Source of the DNA: Saprospiraceae bacterium
GTDB taxonomy: Bacteria; Bacteroidota; Bacteroidia; Chitinophagales; Saprospiraceae
DNA: 64,000 nucleotides
Assembly: GCA_028285085.1 (NCBI GenBank)
Contig: JANQQI010000126.1
Location: 39,959 to 103,958 of the forward strand
Direction of reading: 5' to 3'
Position numbers and translations under genes: made by a program. The notes beneath the pieces are model-generated. The model was not told where the DNA came from and did not search any database. It saw only the letters and a list, made by a program, of their open reading frames with translations. Positions within the stretch are counted from its first letter, which is position 1. Every line of letters begins with the position of its first letter. Positions 27,256-34,844 of this stretch are shown piece by piece.

Positions 27256-27286
27256 TTGATTTAATTAGGAATCCTAATTAAATTTG
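27256..27286 (+). promoter_or_regulatory. Promoter of the thioredoxin-like gene with an overlapping 25-bp palindrome
   Basis: A -33-like TTG (27256-27258) and a -7 element TAAATTTG (27279-27286) are 20 bp apart. Between them, and running into the -7 box, is a near-perfect palindrome at 27259-27283: arms ATTTAATTAGGA and TCCTAATTAAAT around one central A. A further half site ATCCTATTAA follows at 27291-27300. The placement means a bound dimer would block RNA polymerase. The MarR-type regulator at 27949 is the obvious candidate, by proximity. Confidence 0.65.
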
Positions 27287-27321
27287 TCCAATCCTATTAA
27301 TACACTAAAAATTAAATCATC

Positions 27322-27558
27322 ATGACAAAAGCAACATTCTATCACGCTGGATGCCCAGTTTGTGTCAGCGCTGAACAAGATCTTATTCACATTATCGATC
27401 GCCAGCAAGTCGATCTGGAGGTCATCCATCTGGGAGAAACTCCCGAAAAAATTGTGGAAGCCGAAGCGGCGGGGCTACAATCTGTACCAGCGTTAGTACT
27501 TGATCAAGGGCAAGTGCTGCATATTAACTTTGGTGCTGCTCTCACCGATTTGGAGTAA
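27322..27558 (+). CDS. Small thioredoxin-fold protein with CPVC active site
   Basis: A 78-residue thioredoxin/glutaredoxin-fold protein, FYHAGCPVCVSAEQD at residues 6-20 with the redox pair Cys11-Pro-Val-Cys14, and the cis-proline region SVPALVLDQGQ (about 54-64). It has no signal peptide, so it is cytoplasmic. The size is typical of minimal redox proteins of this family. It would reduce disulfides or pass electrons in an unidentified pathway. A terminator follows it, so it is mainly transcribed alone from the palindrome-controlled promoter. Confidence 0.8.
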   Translation: MTKATFYHAGCPVCVSAEQDLIHIIDRQQVDLEVIHLGETPEKIVEAEAAGLQSVPALVLDQGQVLHINFGAALTDLE

Positions 27559-27575
27559 CTTTTTTTGCCTTAAAT

Positions 27576-27614
27576 AGTTAGGATTCCTTCCTTTATCACT
27601 TATTCATCCTAACT
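27576..27614. promoter_or_regulatory. Second operator-like site, before the rof/marR gene pair
   Basis: AGTTAGGAT (27576-27584) and ATCCTAACT (27606-27614) are exact inverted copies. The left part, TTAGGATTCCTTC (27578-27590), matches the core of the upstream palindrome (TTAGGA-N-TCCTAA) at 11 of 13 positions. The presence of the same motif in front of both transcription units suggests a shared, autoregulating repressor. Confidence 0.5.
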
Positions 27615-27636
27615 TTAGCCAATATCTAATGCTAAC

Positions 27637-27667
27637 AAGAGCCATTTCTGAATGAGGTGGCTCTTTT
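27637..27667 (+). terminator. Terminator of the thioredoxin-like gene
   Basis: AAGAGCCA (27637-27644) pairs with TGGCTCTT (27658-27665), with a short T run after it. It separates the thioredoxin-like gene from the rof/marR pair, whose first ATG is at 27683. Confidence 0.65.
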
Positions 27668-27682
27668 ACAACTTAACTTGAT

Positions 27683-27940
27683 ATGCAACCGCAAACACCT
27701 TATATCCCTATCAGTTGCCAATTCCACGACTACATTGAACATTACGCCACTCTAAGACGGCTGGTTGAAATCCGATACTGGGAAGCTGGACAACGCAAAT
27801 ACACGAAAAGTCGTATTTTGTCCACCTGTACTGAAAATGGCGCAGAGTATTTGATACTCGAAGTTACACCATTCCGACTTCGGCTAGATCAATTGATTGC
27901 CATTGAGACGCACGAATTAATTGATTTTCAAATTTGCTAG
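27683..27940 (+). CDS. rof: Rof/YaeO-like Rho-binding antiterminator homologue
   Basis: An 85-residue protein whose layout follows the Rof (YaeO) family: YIPISCQFHDYIEHYATLRR at the N-terminus (the YxPIxCxxxDxxE start of Rof), a central VEIRYWEAGQRKYTKSRIL strand pair, then GAEYLILEV and FRLRLDQLIAIE, as in the Sm-like fold of E. coli Rof. Rof binds the primary site of Rho and inhibits termination. Its stop is 8 bp before the ATG of the MarR gene. The assignment is by remembered family pattern; a structural match to Rho-binding residues was not checked. Confidence 0.7.
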   Translation: MQPQTPYIPISCQFHDYIEHYATLRRLVEIRYWEAGQRKYTKSRILSTCTENGAEYLILEVTPFRLRLDQLIAIETHELIDFQIC

Positions 27941-27948
27941 ACCGCCTT

Positions 27949-28557
27949 ATGCCTGAATTCCCGGCTTTCGATATCCACCAGCACGCTGATGATGTTCCCG
28001 GTAAGATTATCGTGGCCTTGGAAAAGGTATCTGAGATTTTCCGGGTACTTCTCTGGGAACAAGCCAAACAACACCGCCTCAGTCCACTACAAATCCAGGT
28101 GCTCATTTTTATCCATTTCCACCAAGATGCACAAAATAAAGTCACAGCACTGGCTGCTGAATTCAATATGACCAAAGCAACCATCAGTGATGCGTTGCGC
28201 GTGTTAGTAGAAAAGGATTTACTCTGCAAAGTGCAAGAAATGGAGGATAAGCGGTCATTTTATTATCAACTCCGCCCGGCGGGACGCCACCTGAGTACAC
28301 AGCTCGCTCATTATGCCCAACCGCTGCATCAAATCATAGCCAACTGGCCAGCGGCGGAGCAGCAATCGACTTTCCAAAATCTGCTCAATCTCCTCAAGCA
28401 ATCCCAACAACGAGGTCTGATTAGTGAGCAGCGCATGTGCCAAAACTGTACGCACTACGAGCAAAGAGCAGAAGGCTTTTATTGCCGCTTTTTGGCTCAA
28501 GCTCTTCCCGCTCAGCAGTTGCGCATCGATTGCCCCGACTTTCATCCTCAAGGTTAA
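27949..28557 (+). CDS. MarR-family regulator with a C-terminal four-cysteine motif
   Basis: About 203 residues from the ATG at 27949; a TTG at 27934 would overlap the preceding stop codon and is less likely. A winged helix-turn-helix MarR domain (about 15-150; LSPLQIQVLIFIHFH, NMTKATISDALRVLVEKDLL, EDKRSFYYQLRPAG) is followed by a tail with four cysteines in the pattern C-x2-C-xn-YC-xn-LRIDCPDF (about residues 165-200). Four cysteines of this kind could bind an iron-sulfur cluster or zinc, or act as a redox switch. It probably controls the two TTAGGA-N-TCCTAA sites upstream, including its own. Confidence 0.8.
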   Translation: MPEFPAFDIHQHADDVPGKIIVALEKVSEIFRVLLWEQAKQHRLSPLQIQVLIFIHFHQDAQNKVTALAAEFNMTKATISDALRVLVEKDLLCKVQEMEDKRSFYYQLRPAGRHLSTQLAHYAQPLHQIIANWPAAEQQSTFQNLLNLLKQSQQRGLISEQRMCQNCTHYEQRAEGFYCRFLAQALPAQQLRIDCPDFHPQG

Positions 28558-28631
28558 TCTAAGCTCAAACCTAAAATTTCTTGTATCTTGACGGAATGAG
28601 TCAGATGCGCTGGCTCTAAACTCAACAAACT

Positions 28632-29240
28632 ATGTCAACAAACACACTCCAACAGAGTATTGGGCTGTCCGTTCTATTTCTCATGGCAGTCGTTATTGTC
28701 GTGATGGCAGCGCCGTACTTTAGCTTCGAAAAATACCAGTTGCTCTTTTCCAAGCCAGATGCACTGCTCGACTCCACCTTTTACCGCGTCATGCTATACA
28801 GCCATATTGGTCTGGGCATGATTGCCTTACTGATTGGTCCGTCTCAATTCTCCCGGCGGCTACGCCAACGTTGGATGGCCGGGCATCGCCGCCTCGGAAA
28901 AATCTACATCATAAGTATTCTCCTTTCTGGCTTGGCGGGACTATACATCGCATTTTTCGCAACCGGTGGTTGGGTGAGCACGCTGGGGTTACTTGGCCTG
29001 GATATCTTTTGGTTGTTTACTACAAGTATGGCTTACCAAAAAATTCGACAAAAGGATATCGAAGGCCATCGTCGTTGGATGGTAAGAAGTTATGGTTTTA
29101 CTTTTGCGGCCGTCACCCTTCGTCTCGGGCTCATTCTGGCAGCGGTTGGCTGGGTGCCATTTCTTACGATTTATCCCATCATGTGCTGGGCGAGCTGGAT
29201 CATCAACGGTGCAGTGGTTGAAATTGCGCTGAGACGATAA
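28632..29240 (+). CDS. DUF2306 multi-span membrane protein
   Basis: A 202-residue protein with about six membrane segments and the DUF2306 phrases YSHIGLGMIALLIGPSQFS (about 57-75), RWMAGHRRLGKIYI (about 80-93) and IEGHRRWMVRSYGFTFAAVTLRL (about 139-161). The repeated GHRRxG/GHRRWM arginine-histidine pairs are typical of the family, which resembles cytochrome b561-like membrane proteins. Function is not established. It starts 74 bp after the MarR gene and may have its own promoter. Confidence 0.8.
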   Translation: MSTNTLQQSIGLSVLFLMAVVIVVMAAPYFSFEKYQLLFSKPDALLDSTFYRVMLYSHIGLGMIALLIGPSQFSRRLRQRWMAGHRRLGKIYIISILLSGLAGLYIAFFATGGWVSTLGLLGLDIFWLFTTSMAYQKIRQKDIEGHRRWMVRSYGFTFAAVTLRLGLILAAVGWVPFLTIYPIMCWASWIINGAVVEIALRR

Positions 29241-29266
29241 AAAAATCCGACCACTGAGTGGTCGGA
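29239..29266 (-). terminator. Strong leftward terminator between convergent genes
   Basis: TCCGACCAC and GTGGTCGGA (29246-29254 and 29258-29266) form a perfect 9-bp stem with a 3-nt loop. The T run (seven) is on the minus strand at 29245-29239, so it ends leftward transcription. It lies 370 bp past the nearest leftward stop codon (29636), so the leftward transcript carries a long untranslated tail or a separate RNA. Confidence 0.8.
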
Positions 29267-29635
29267 CAACTAACAGTACTTATTCTATGACTTAGTCGTC
29301 ATAGCTTTATAGTGAGTATTGACTTGAGAAGAAAAGGCCACCTTCTACATCGCATAGCAAGATGCAAAAGGTGGGCACAAGGCGTATTTAGCGATGCCAA
29401 ATACCATAAAAACAAATTGAAAATTTGTTTGAGTAAAACTCGTCTTTTAGGTATGGCGAAGAACGAATTGCTAGAAGAAAGTTTTAGTTCTCATTGCTTT
29501 ATATTTCTGTTATTTTTGGATTCACTCTCTTCGTAGCTTTATAATCTGGCTGTAAGATAGTTGCTAAAAGGTGAAGAAACCAGATAAAAACAATAAGTGA
29601 TTCGTTTGAGAAAATAAGTGTGTAAAATCTGATCT
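29267..29635. other. Intergenic region rich in small inverted repeats
   Basis: No credible protein gene. Several hairpins follow one another: CTATGAC/GTCATAG near 29284-29303, CCACCTT/AAGGTGG around 29340-29376, GTATTT/AAATAC around 29385-29405, CAAATT/AATTTG near 29413-29428. The frame at 29312-29536 on the plus strand runs through these and is probably accidental. With the terminator at 29239 the region could be the 3' end of the LytTR operon mRNA or a small structured RNA on the minus strand. Confidence 0.35.
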
Positions 29636-30415
29636 TCAATAGAGGTTTTCCCGCTTCAAAAGATCCAAAAAGGGTGCTTTTCGACGTTGTGCGATATTGA
29701 TCTCCGTGCCATCCTTCATGGCCACCAAATTGTCTTGCCGGTTGATAGATTGGATATAATAGAGATTGATCAAATCGCTATAGTGTACCCGATAAAACTT
29801 GTGTGGCTCGCCACTTAATTCGCCAGGCAAAATTTTCTCATATTCCCCCAGATTTTTGGAAGACAGCAGTTTACGATGGTTGCGTAAATAAAACCACGTA
29901 CAGCTCCCATCGGCGGAGCAGCGAACGATATCTTCCACCGGGATAAATTCCCGGCCGTTGCCGGTCGGAATAGCCACTTGATGCGTCGAACGATTCGGAT
30001 TTTTGAGGTTATCCATCAATTGGAGCAACCGCTGGGTATTCACCGTTTGCTGGAGCGACTGTTCGACCCGCTCAGCGGCCAAGATTAGCTCATCAATATC
30101 CACCGGCTTAAGTAAATAATCGAGGGCGTGGAATTTGATGGCCTGTAAGGCATAATGATCAAAACCCGTTACGAAAATGACTTCAAAGTCAATCTTCGGT
30201 AAGCTTTTCAAAAGATCGAAACCACTACCGTAGGGCATTTCTACGTCCAAAAAAAGCAAGTTAGGTTGTTTGGACTGAATTTGCTGGAACGCATCATCTA
30301 CCGATCCAGCTTCGCCAATAACGCTGATCTTCGGACAATAATCATTTAGCATCTGCCGGAGGATATTCCTGCTTTTGGGTTCATCATCAATGATTAGCGC
30401 GTTAATTTTAGTCAT
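29636..30415 (-). CDS. LytTR-family response regulator
   Basis: A 259-residue regulator: receiver domain (1-125, with Asp57 in LLFLDVEMP and acidic pair DDE at 10-12) and a LytTR DNA-binding domain (about 150-255; RCSADGSCTWFYL, YRVHYSDLINLYYIQSINR). LytTR domains bind paired direct repeats about two helical turns apart. It lies 91 bp downstream of a LytS-type kinase gene and is its probable partner. A 21-bp spaced direct repeat upstream of the kinase gene is a candidate target. Confidence 0.9.
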   Translation of the reverse strand: MTKINALIIDDEPKSRNILRQMLNDYCPKISVIGEAGSVDDAFQQIQSKQPNLLFLDVEMPYGSGFDLLKSLPKIDFEVIFVTGFDHYALQAIKFHALDYLLKPVDIDELILAAERVEQSLQQTVNTQRLLQLMDNLKNPNRSTHQVAIPTGNGREFIPVEDIVRCSADGSCTWFYLRNHRKLLSSKNLGEYEKILPGELSGEPHKFYRVHYSDLINLYYIQSINRQDNLVAMKDGTEINIAQRRKAPFLDLLKRENLY

Positions 30416-30506
30416 TTCCTTTTCGTTTAATTATCGGACTGCATTTTGTTCTCAGGCATTCAATTCCTGTGGGCAATTTTAGCTTTGGGATGCAGTCAGA
30501 ATTAGA

Positions 30507-33500
30507 TTACAGGGGAATACAGATTTCTACACGAGTACCTATCGCCTCGCCGTCCATATTTTTTAAGTCAATAATTTGTATTTCAATTTCAGATCCCTCA
30601 ATATAATTGAGAATTTTTTGTCGCTCTTCTACGATTTGCATACCGCGTGACTTATAACTCTTGAATGACTTTTCCCGAATCTGGGCGGCGCGTTGTCTTC
30701 CAATGCCGTTGTCAGCGATCACACATTTTAGCATCTGCCTATCCTCAATGGTAAAAACATCTACGGTCAGCTTACCTTTCTCTTCTCCCTTTTTATGCAC
30801 GAGACCGTGATTGATGGCATTTTCGAGAAATGGCTGCAGTAACATAGAAGGGATTTCAATATTATTGGCTTCGATGTCTGAGGCCAGGTTAAGTTCAAAG
30901 TCGAATAACCCCTCAAAGCGCAGCTGCTCCATTTCGACATACAAATTAAGCATTGAAATCTCGTCCGAAAGAATGATATATTTTTCCTTAGAAGACTCGA
31001 GAAACAAGCGCATCAAGCGCGAAAATTTAACGATGTAGCGATTGGCCGTTCGCGCATCCTTTTGAAAAACATAATCCTGAATAGCATGGAGCGCATTGAA
31101 TACAAAGTGAGGATTCATCTGTGCTTGTAGCGCTTTCAGTTCCAGCTCCGCAAACTTCTTATTGATCTTGTTTTCGCGCTCCGCTTCCCGCCGCACACGA
31201 TTAATTCGCCAGCTGAGATAGCCCAAAATCGCCGCTATAATCGCCAACACCACAAGAATTTTAAACCAAGTTGTATCCCACCAGGGGGGATGAATCACAA
31301 ACTTTAGCGGTGCTTTTAGTTCTGTCTCAAAACCATCGATATCTCGTGCTTTTAGATAGAAAGTGTAAGTTCCTGGGCGAAGATTCAGGTAGTCACGCCT
31401 TAAACTCTTGGTGCTGTACCAGGTCTCTTCCGCTCCTTCCATCTTATAGAAATAGTCGATATGACCATTACTCTTGAATGATAAGCAGACGTATGCAATA
31501 GAAAGGTTGTTATCGGAATAAGTGAGATCGTAAGTCGAATTGAGTTCAACCGGCTCACCGTTGATGTCGATGTTGGTCAAACGCAAGGTTGGTGGCTCCA
31601 CCATCCGATCCACTTCTTTCAAATCAACGATACTCAATCCATTTTGCGTTGCTGCATACAAGGTATCCGAACGTACCACGATATCATTAATCTCATTGGA
31701 AATCAGGCCATGAGTAGTGGTGAAAGTCTCAATTTCGTACTCAGAAAGGTCGTCTTGAGTTAAAATTAAATGGTAAATCCCTTGATTTGTACCAATCCAT
31801 AAATCGTTATCCGCCCCTAAAAAAATGGTCTTTATACTGATATAATCAAACTCGGAAATAGGAGTTGATACGTTTTTATCGTAGCAATACAAACCAAAAC
31901 CATCGGTCCCCACCCACAGACGATTTTTGTTATCCAACTGTAAGTAATTAACGGGGCGATCTAATAAAGTATCGATATGGGAAATTTGGAAGATTTGACT
32001 ATCACGCAGTTCACGTAATCCTAGCTTCATCCCAAGATATAGGATATCTTCCGTTGTATCTCTGATGGCACTATAACTTCGTACCCCTTGTAGAATATCC
32101 GCGCTGCCGTCGGGCTCGATAATATAAACACCCGTCCCTGTGCTAATGAAATAAGTCTTATCATCCCGGGTCCAAATAGATTTAACCACGCTAATAGGTG
32201 CCCTTTTTCTTACAATGCTTCGGGTTCGGCTTAAAAAAACGGATACCTCTGGTTGATGGTCGCCTAATTGTTGTGTCGGTAAAGTATTCAGATAATCTTT
32301 ATCAAATGAATAGAGAAAATTTCCACCAACCATTAATTGATCATTGCTGATATAGATGTCGGTAATTTTACTCCCTAGCAGCGTTGGAACATTGTATTCA
32401 AAGAGCTCTTGACCAGTCCATTGATATAGATGTCCCTGATCATTTCCCAACCAATATTTGCCATTAGTATCGACCGCCAGGCTCATATAAGTATTAGCGT
32501 AGATATCTGAACTTGCTATGAATTTAGCCTTGGTTGCGTTAGCACTGATAAAATATAATCCATAGGGTGTACCGATCCACAAATTACCATGCCGATCCTC
32601 ATTTAGTTCGTTAAGCTCCAGGTTACCCAGAAAATTATAATTGCTCAGAAGTTCAAGCTCGGCATTAAGGAATCTCGTACCCTTATCCGTTTTAACGTAC
32701 ATCATGGAATTTCCAAGTCGCTCTGCAACAACAATTTTATTGGCTTCCGGTAAGATATCGTGGACACTGATACCAAACTTCAAATCCTTATGATACGCAA
32801 ATACAGAATCCCGTGCGATGATATACAATTTGTCCTCTAATGAGAACTGGGTCATTATCAAGGGTTCTGTAGTAGTGGTTCTTGGGGATTTGTTCCTCAT
32901 CATGTCAATGACATCAAGATCGACGTTGACGAGGTTGCCCTGTGTATAAAAGTATCTCCTGGTAGTATCGACTTTACTAAAATCTACATTTAGACCATAT
33001 TCTTTGATTTGATCTTGAGCAGCAATATAACTTCCCGTTAGGAGTGCGTACATTGAATCCAATTTCTCATACTGGATCTCTTCTCCTTTCCAGGTTACTT
33101 TGTAACTAAGGTTGCTCGCTCGCAATAAATGATTCCCAAAAGAATCGATGCTATGGATGATGGTACTTGTTTCTACAAATTCAGGTAAGTCAGGCAACCG
33201 ATAAATTTGTCCGTCTTGGTAATAGGCGACCTTATCGAACGTTTCTAACCATAATCGTCCCTCATTGTCTTCTACCACCCCCCAAATATCATTACTCGGC
33301 AAACCATCTTCAACCGTTAATACTTCGAAAGTATAGCCATTAAAACGCGCTAAGCCCTGGTCCGTGCAAATCCAGGCAAAACCTTCCTTATCAATATGAA
33401 CGTAGTAAACGTGAGAGCTGGGGAGACCATCATCAACGGTATAATGCCGCATCAGCGGATGCTGCGACAGCAAGGCATTAACGCTACAGATAGCGAACAG

Positions 33501-33530
33501 GATCAACAAAAAATGGCGGATCACGCTCAC
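30507..33530 (-). CDS. Propeller-type (Y_Y_Y) sensor histidine kinase of the LytS/His_kinase class
   Basis: A 1007-residue membrane sensor. A signal peptide (1-22) is followed by two-component regulator propeller repeats (about 30-640; the first reads DDGLPSSHVYYVHIDKEGFAW), a Y_Y_Y domain (about 690-755), a membrane segment (about 760-780, WFKILVVLAIIAAILGYLSW), a coiled coil, a His_kinase domain with MNPHFVFNALHAIQDYVF, and an ATPase domain ending near the C-terminus (ADNGIGRQRA). The large periplasmic propeller is the ligand-sensing part; ligand unknown. Hybrid forms of such propeller sensors often control polysaccharide use, but no glycan genes adjoin this one. Confidence 0.9.
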   Translation of the reverse strand: MSVIRHFLLILFAICSVNALLSQHPLMRHYTVDDGLPSSHVYYVHIDKEGFAWICTDQGLARFNGYTFEVLTVEDGLPSNDIWGVVEDNEGRLWLETFDKVAYYQDGQIYRLPDLPEFVETSTIIHSIDSFGNHLLRASNLSYKVTWKGEEIQYEKLDSMYALLTGSYIAAQDQIKEYGLNVDFSKVDTTRRYFYTQGNLVNVDLDVIDMMRNKSPRTTTTEPLIMTQFSLEDKLYIIARDSVFAYHKDLKFGISVHDILPEANKIVVAERLGNSMMYVKTDKGTRFLNAELELLSNYNFLGNLELNELNEDRHGNLWIGTPYGLYFISANATKAKFIASSDIYANTYMSLAVDTNGKYWLGNDQGHLYQWTGQELFEYNVPTLLGSKITDIYISNDQLMVGGNFLYSFDKDYLNTLPTQQLGDHQPEVSVFLSRTRSIVRKRAPISVVKSIWTRDDKTYFISTGTGVYIIEPDGSADILQGVRSYSAIRDTTEDILYLGMKLGLRELRDSQIFQISHIDTLLDRPVNYLQLDNKNRLWVGTDGFGLYCYDKNVSTPISEFDYISIKTIFLGADNDLWIGTNQGIYHLILTQDDLSEYEIETFTTTHGLISNEINDIVVRSDTLYAATQNGLSIVDLKEVDRMVEPPTLRLTNIDINGEPVELNSTYDLTYSDNNLSIAYVCLSFKSNGHIDYFYKMEGAEETWYSTKSLRRDYLNLRPGTYTFYLKARDIDGFETELKAPLKFVIHPPWWDTTWFKILVVLAIIAAILGYLSWRINRVRREAERENKINKKFAELELKALQAQMNPHFVFNALHAIQDYVFQKDARTANRYIVKFSRLMRLFLESSKEKYIILSDEISMLNLYVEMEQLRFEGLFDFELNLASDIEANNIEIPSMLLQPFLENAINHGLVHKKGEEKGKLTVDVFTIEDRQMLKCVIADNGIGRQRAAQIREKSFKSYKSRGMQIVEERQKILNYIEGSEIEIQIIDLKNMDGEAIGTRVEICIPL

Positions 33531-33603
33531 AGTTTTCAGATTACAGACCAGACAATTGAACTTAATTTAAGGCATTCCCTCCAAAAAGTACAAGTGAATC
33601 CAG

Positions 33604-33634
33604 TAAGTGATAATAGTGAACTGATAAGTGATAA
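33604..33634. repeat. 10-bp direct repeat with 21-bp period, candidate LytTR binding site
   Basis: TAAGTGATAA occurs at 33604-33613 and again at 33625-33634, exactly 21 bp apart, which is two turns of DNA. LytTR regulators such as AgrA bind two direct repeats on one face of the helix with this spacing. The site lies between the kinase gene (start 33530, leftward) and the nucleoid-associated protein gene (start 33719, rightward), so it could control either. Confidence 0.45.
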
Positions 33635-33718
33635 GAATTTTAGTTTTTTGTGTTAAAATAAAAGAGGAATAGAGTGGCTCGATAAGGAAATAGAGTATTT
33701 TTGTCCAAAATCAAAACT

Positions 33719-34756
33719 ATGGAATTTCAACTGCATCATCTGGTTATCCACGAGCTTGAAAAAGAGGCAGATTCCAGCGAAGCGATCTTGTTCTTAACCG
33801 ATCAATTAATGCCGATCGATGAGCAAGCCAGCACGCTGGTAGAACGCCTCAACGATACCTTTGTCGGTAAAAGTGATCTGCTCCACGGTTACTTGGCTTC
33901 GCCGGAGGACGCACTATTTCCTGGTTATTTCCAGGAGTTGGTTGATGCAGGCTTTACCGAAGCGGCCTTCCTCGAATTCTCGCGAAACACGATGAACGCA
34001 TTGCAGCTCAGCCTGCAGGGTGTCATCGGCGCCAAAGGTGGCTATCTCGTGTACGCCGATTATACCGCCTACGAAAAACGAACCCTTGGGGTCTTCCTGG
34101 TAAGAGATACAGAAGGCATGGTCTTCCGACGTCAAGCCGAAGCTGCCGCCTTTGATTTGGATACCACGACTCATCTAGACATTAATAAGCTCGCCATGGC
34201 GGGCCGTATCGCCCTCAGTAAATACCAACAAGACAACGGGCGCTACGTCGACTTGCTCAAACACGCCAAAAGTCAAAAGGAAATTTCGGAGTACTTCATC
34301 AATTGGATTGGTCTGGAGCATCCCGAAAGCAGCAAAGAACTCACTCAAACCTTCATGCACGTAGTGGATCAATTGCCAATGCCCGTTGATGCCGACACAG
34401 GCAGCCCCATGGTAGAGGAACAATTCCGGGAGCAAGTCATGAAGTTTGCTTCCAAGAGCCCGCAAAAGGTCATCGAGGTGGAGAAATTCGATGCACATTT
34501 CTACGGCACGGAGCCAAAAACCAAACAATTCCTCCGCGAAAATGAAATCCCTCTGGACGACGAATTTCGCATTGACCAATCGGCGATGAAGCGCCATTAC
34601 AAACATCGGGTGTACGCCGAAGGTGTTTCGCTTAGTTTCGACCGTCAGCATTTGCGTCGAGGACAAGTCTCTGCCGACGGCGAACAGGTGATCATTCACT
34701 CTCCACAGCTGGCCGAGCAAATCATGGATTTCCTGGCGGATCAAGGGATCGAATAA
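33719..34756 (+). CDS. Nucleoid-associated protein of the NdpA/YejK (37-kDa) family
   Basis: About 345 residues from the ATG at 33719; the frame opens with a TTG at 33701, but that lies within a -7-like element TATTTTTG (33696-33703) and is unlikely to be the start. The sequence follows the NA37 family: LHHLVIHELEKEA at the N-terminus, FLVRDTEGMVF mid-way, LDINKLAMAGRIALSKYQ (about 150) and the C-terminal RVYAEGVSLSFDR. E. coli YejK binds the nucleoid and interacts with topoisomerase IV. Cytoplasmic, no signal. It is followed 88 bp later by a TIR-domain gene on the same strand, which is an unusual neighbour. Confidence 0.85.
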   Translation: MEFQLHHLVIHELEKEADSSEAILFLTDQLMPIDEQASTLVERLNDTFVGKSDLLHGYLASPEDALFPGYFQELVDAGFTEAAFLEFSRNTMNALQLSLQGVIGAKGGYLVYADYTAYEKRTLGVFLVRDTEGMVFRRQAEAAAFDLDTTTHLDINKLAMAGRIALSKYQQDNGRYVDLLKHAKSQKEISEYFINWIGLEHPESSKELTQTFMHVVDQLPMPVDADTGSPMVEEQFREQVMKFASKSPQKVIEVEKFDAHFYGTEPKTKQFLRENEIPLDDEFRIDQSAMKRHYKHRVYAEGVSLSFDRQHLRRGQVSADGEQVIIHSPQLAEQIMDFLADQGIE

Positions 34757-34844
34757 ATGGGTTGCTTATAATAGAATTTCACTTTTCGCCGCGTATTCCT
34801 TACTTTTCCACCTGTTTGTGAATTGATAACCCGCTTCAATCCTT

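Noticed and set aside
29312..29536. Open frame of 74 codons on the plus strand
   Set aside because: It runs through several hairpins in a gap between convergent genes and has no recognisable domain.
33701..33721. TTG at 33701 as the start of the NdpA-like protein
   Set aside because: The TTG lies in a -7-like TATTTTTG; the ATG at 33719 begins the conserved family sequence.
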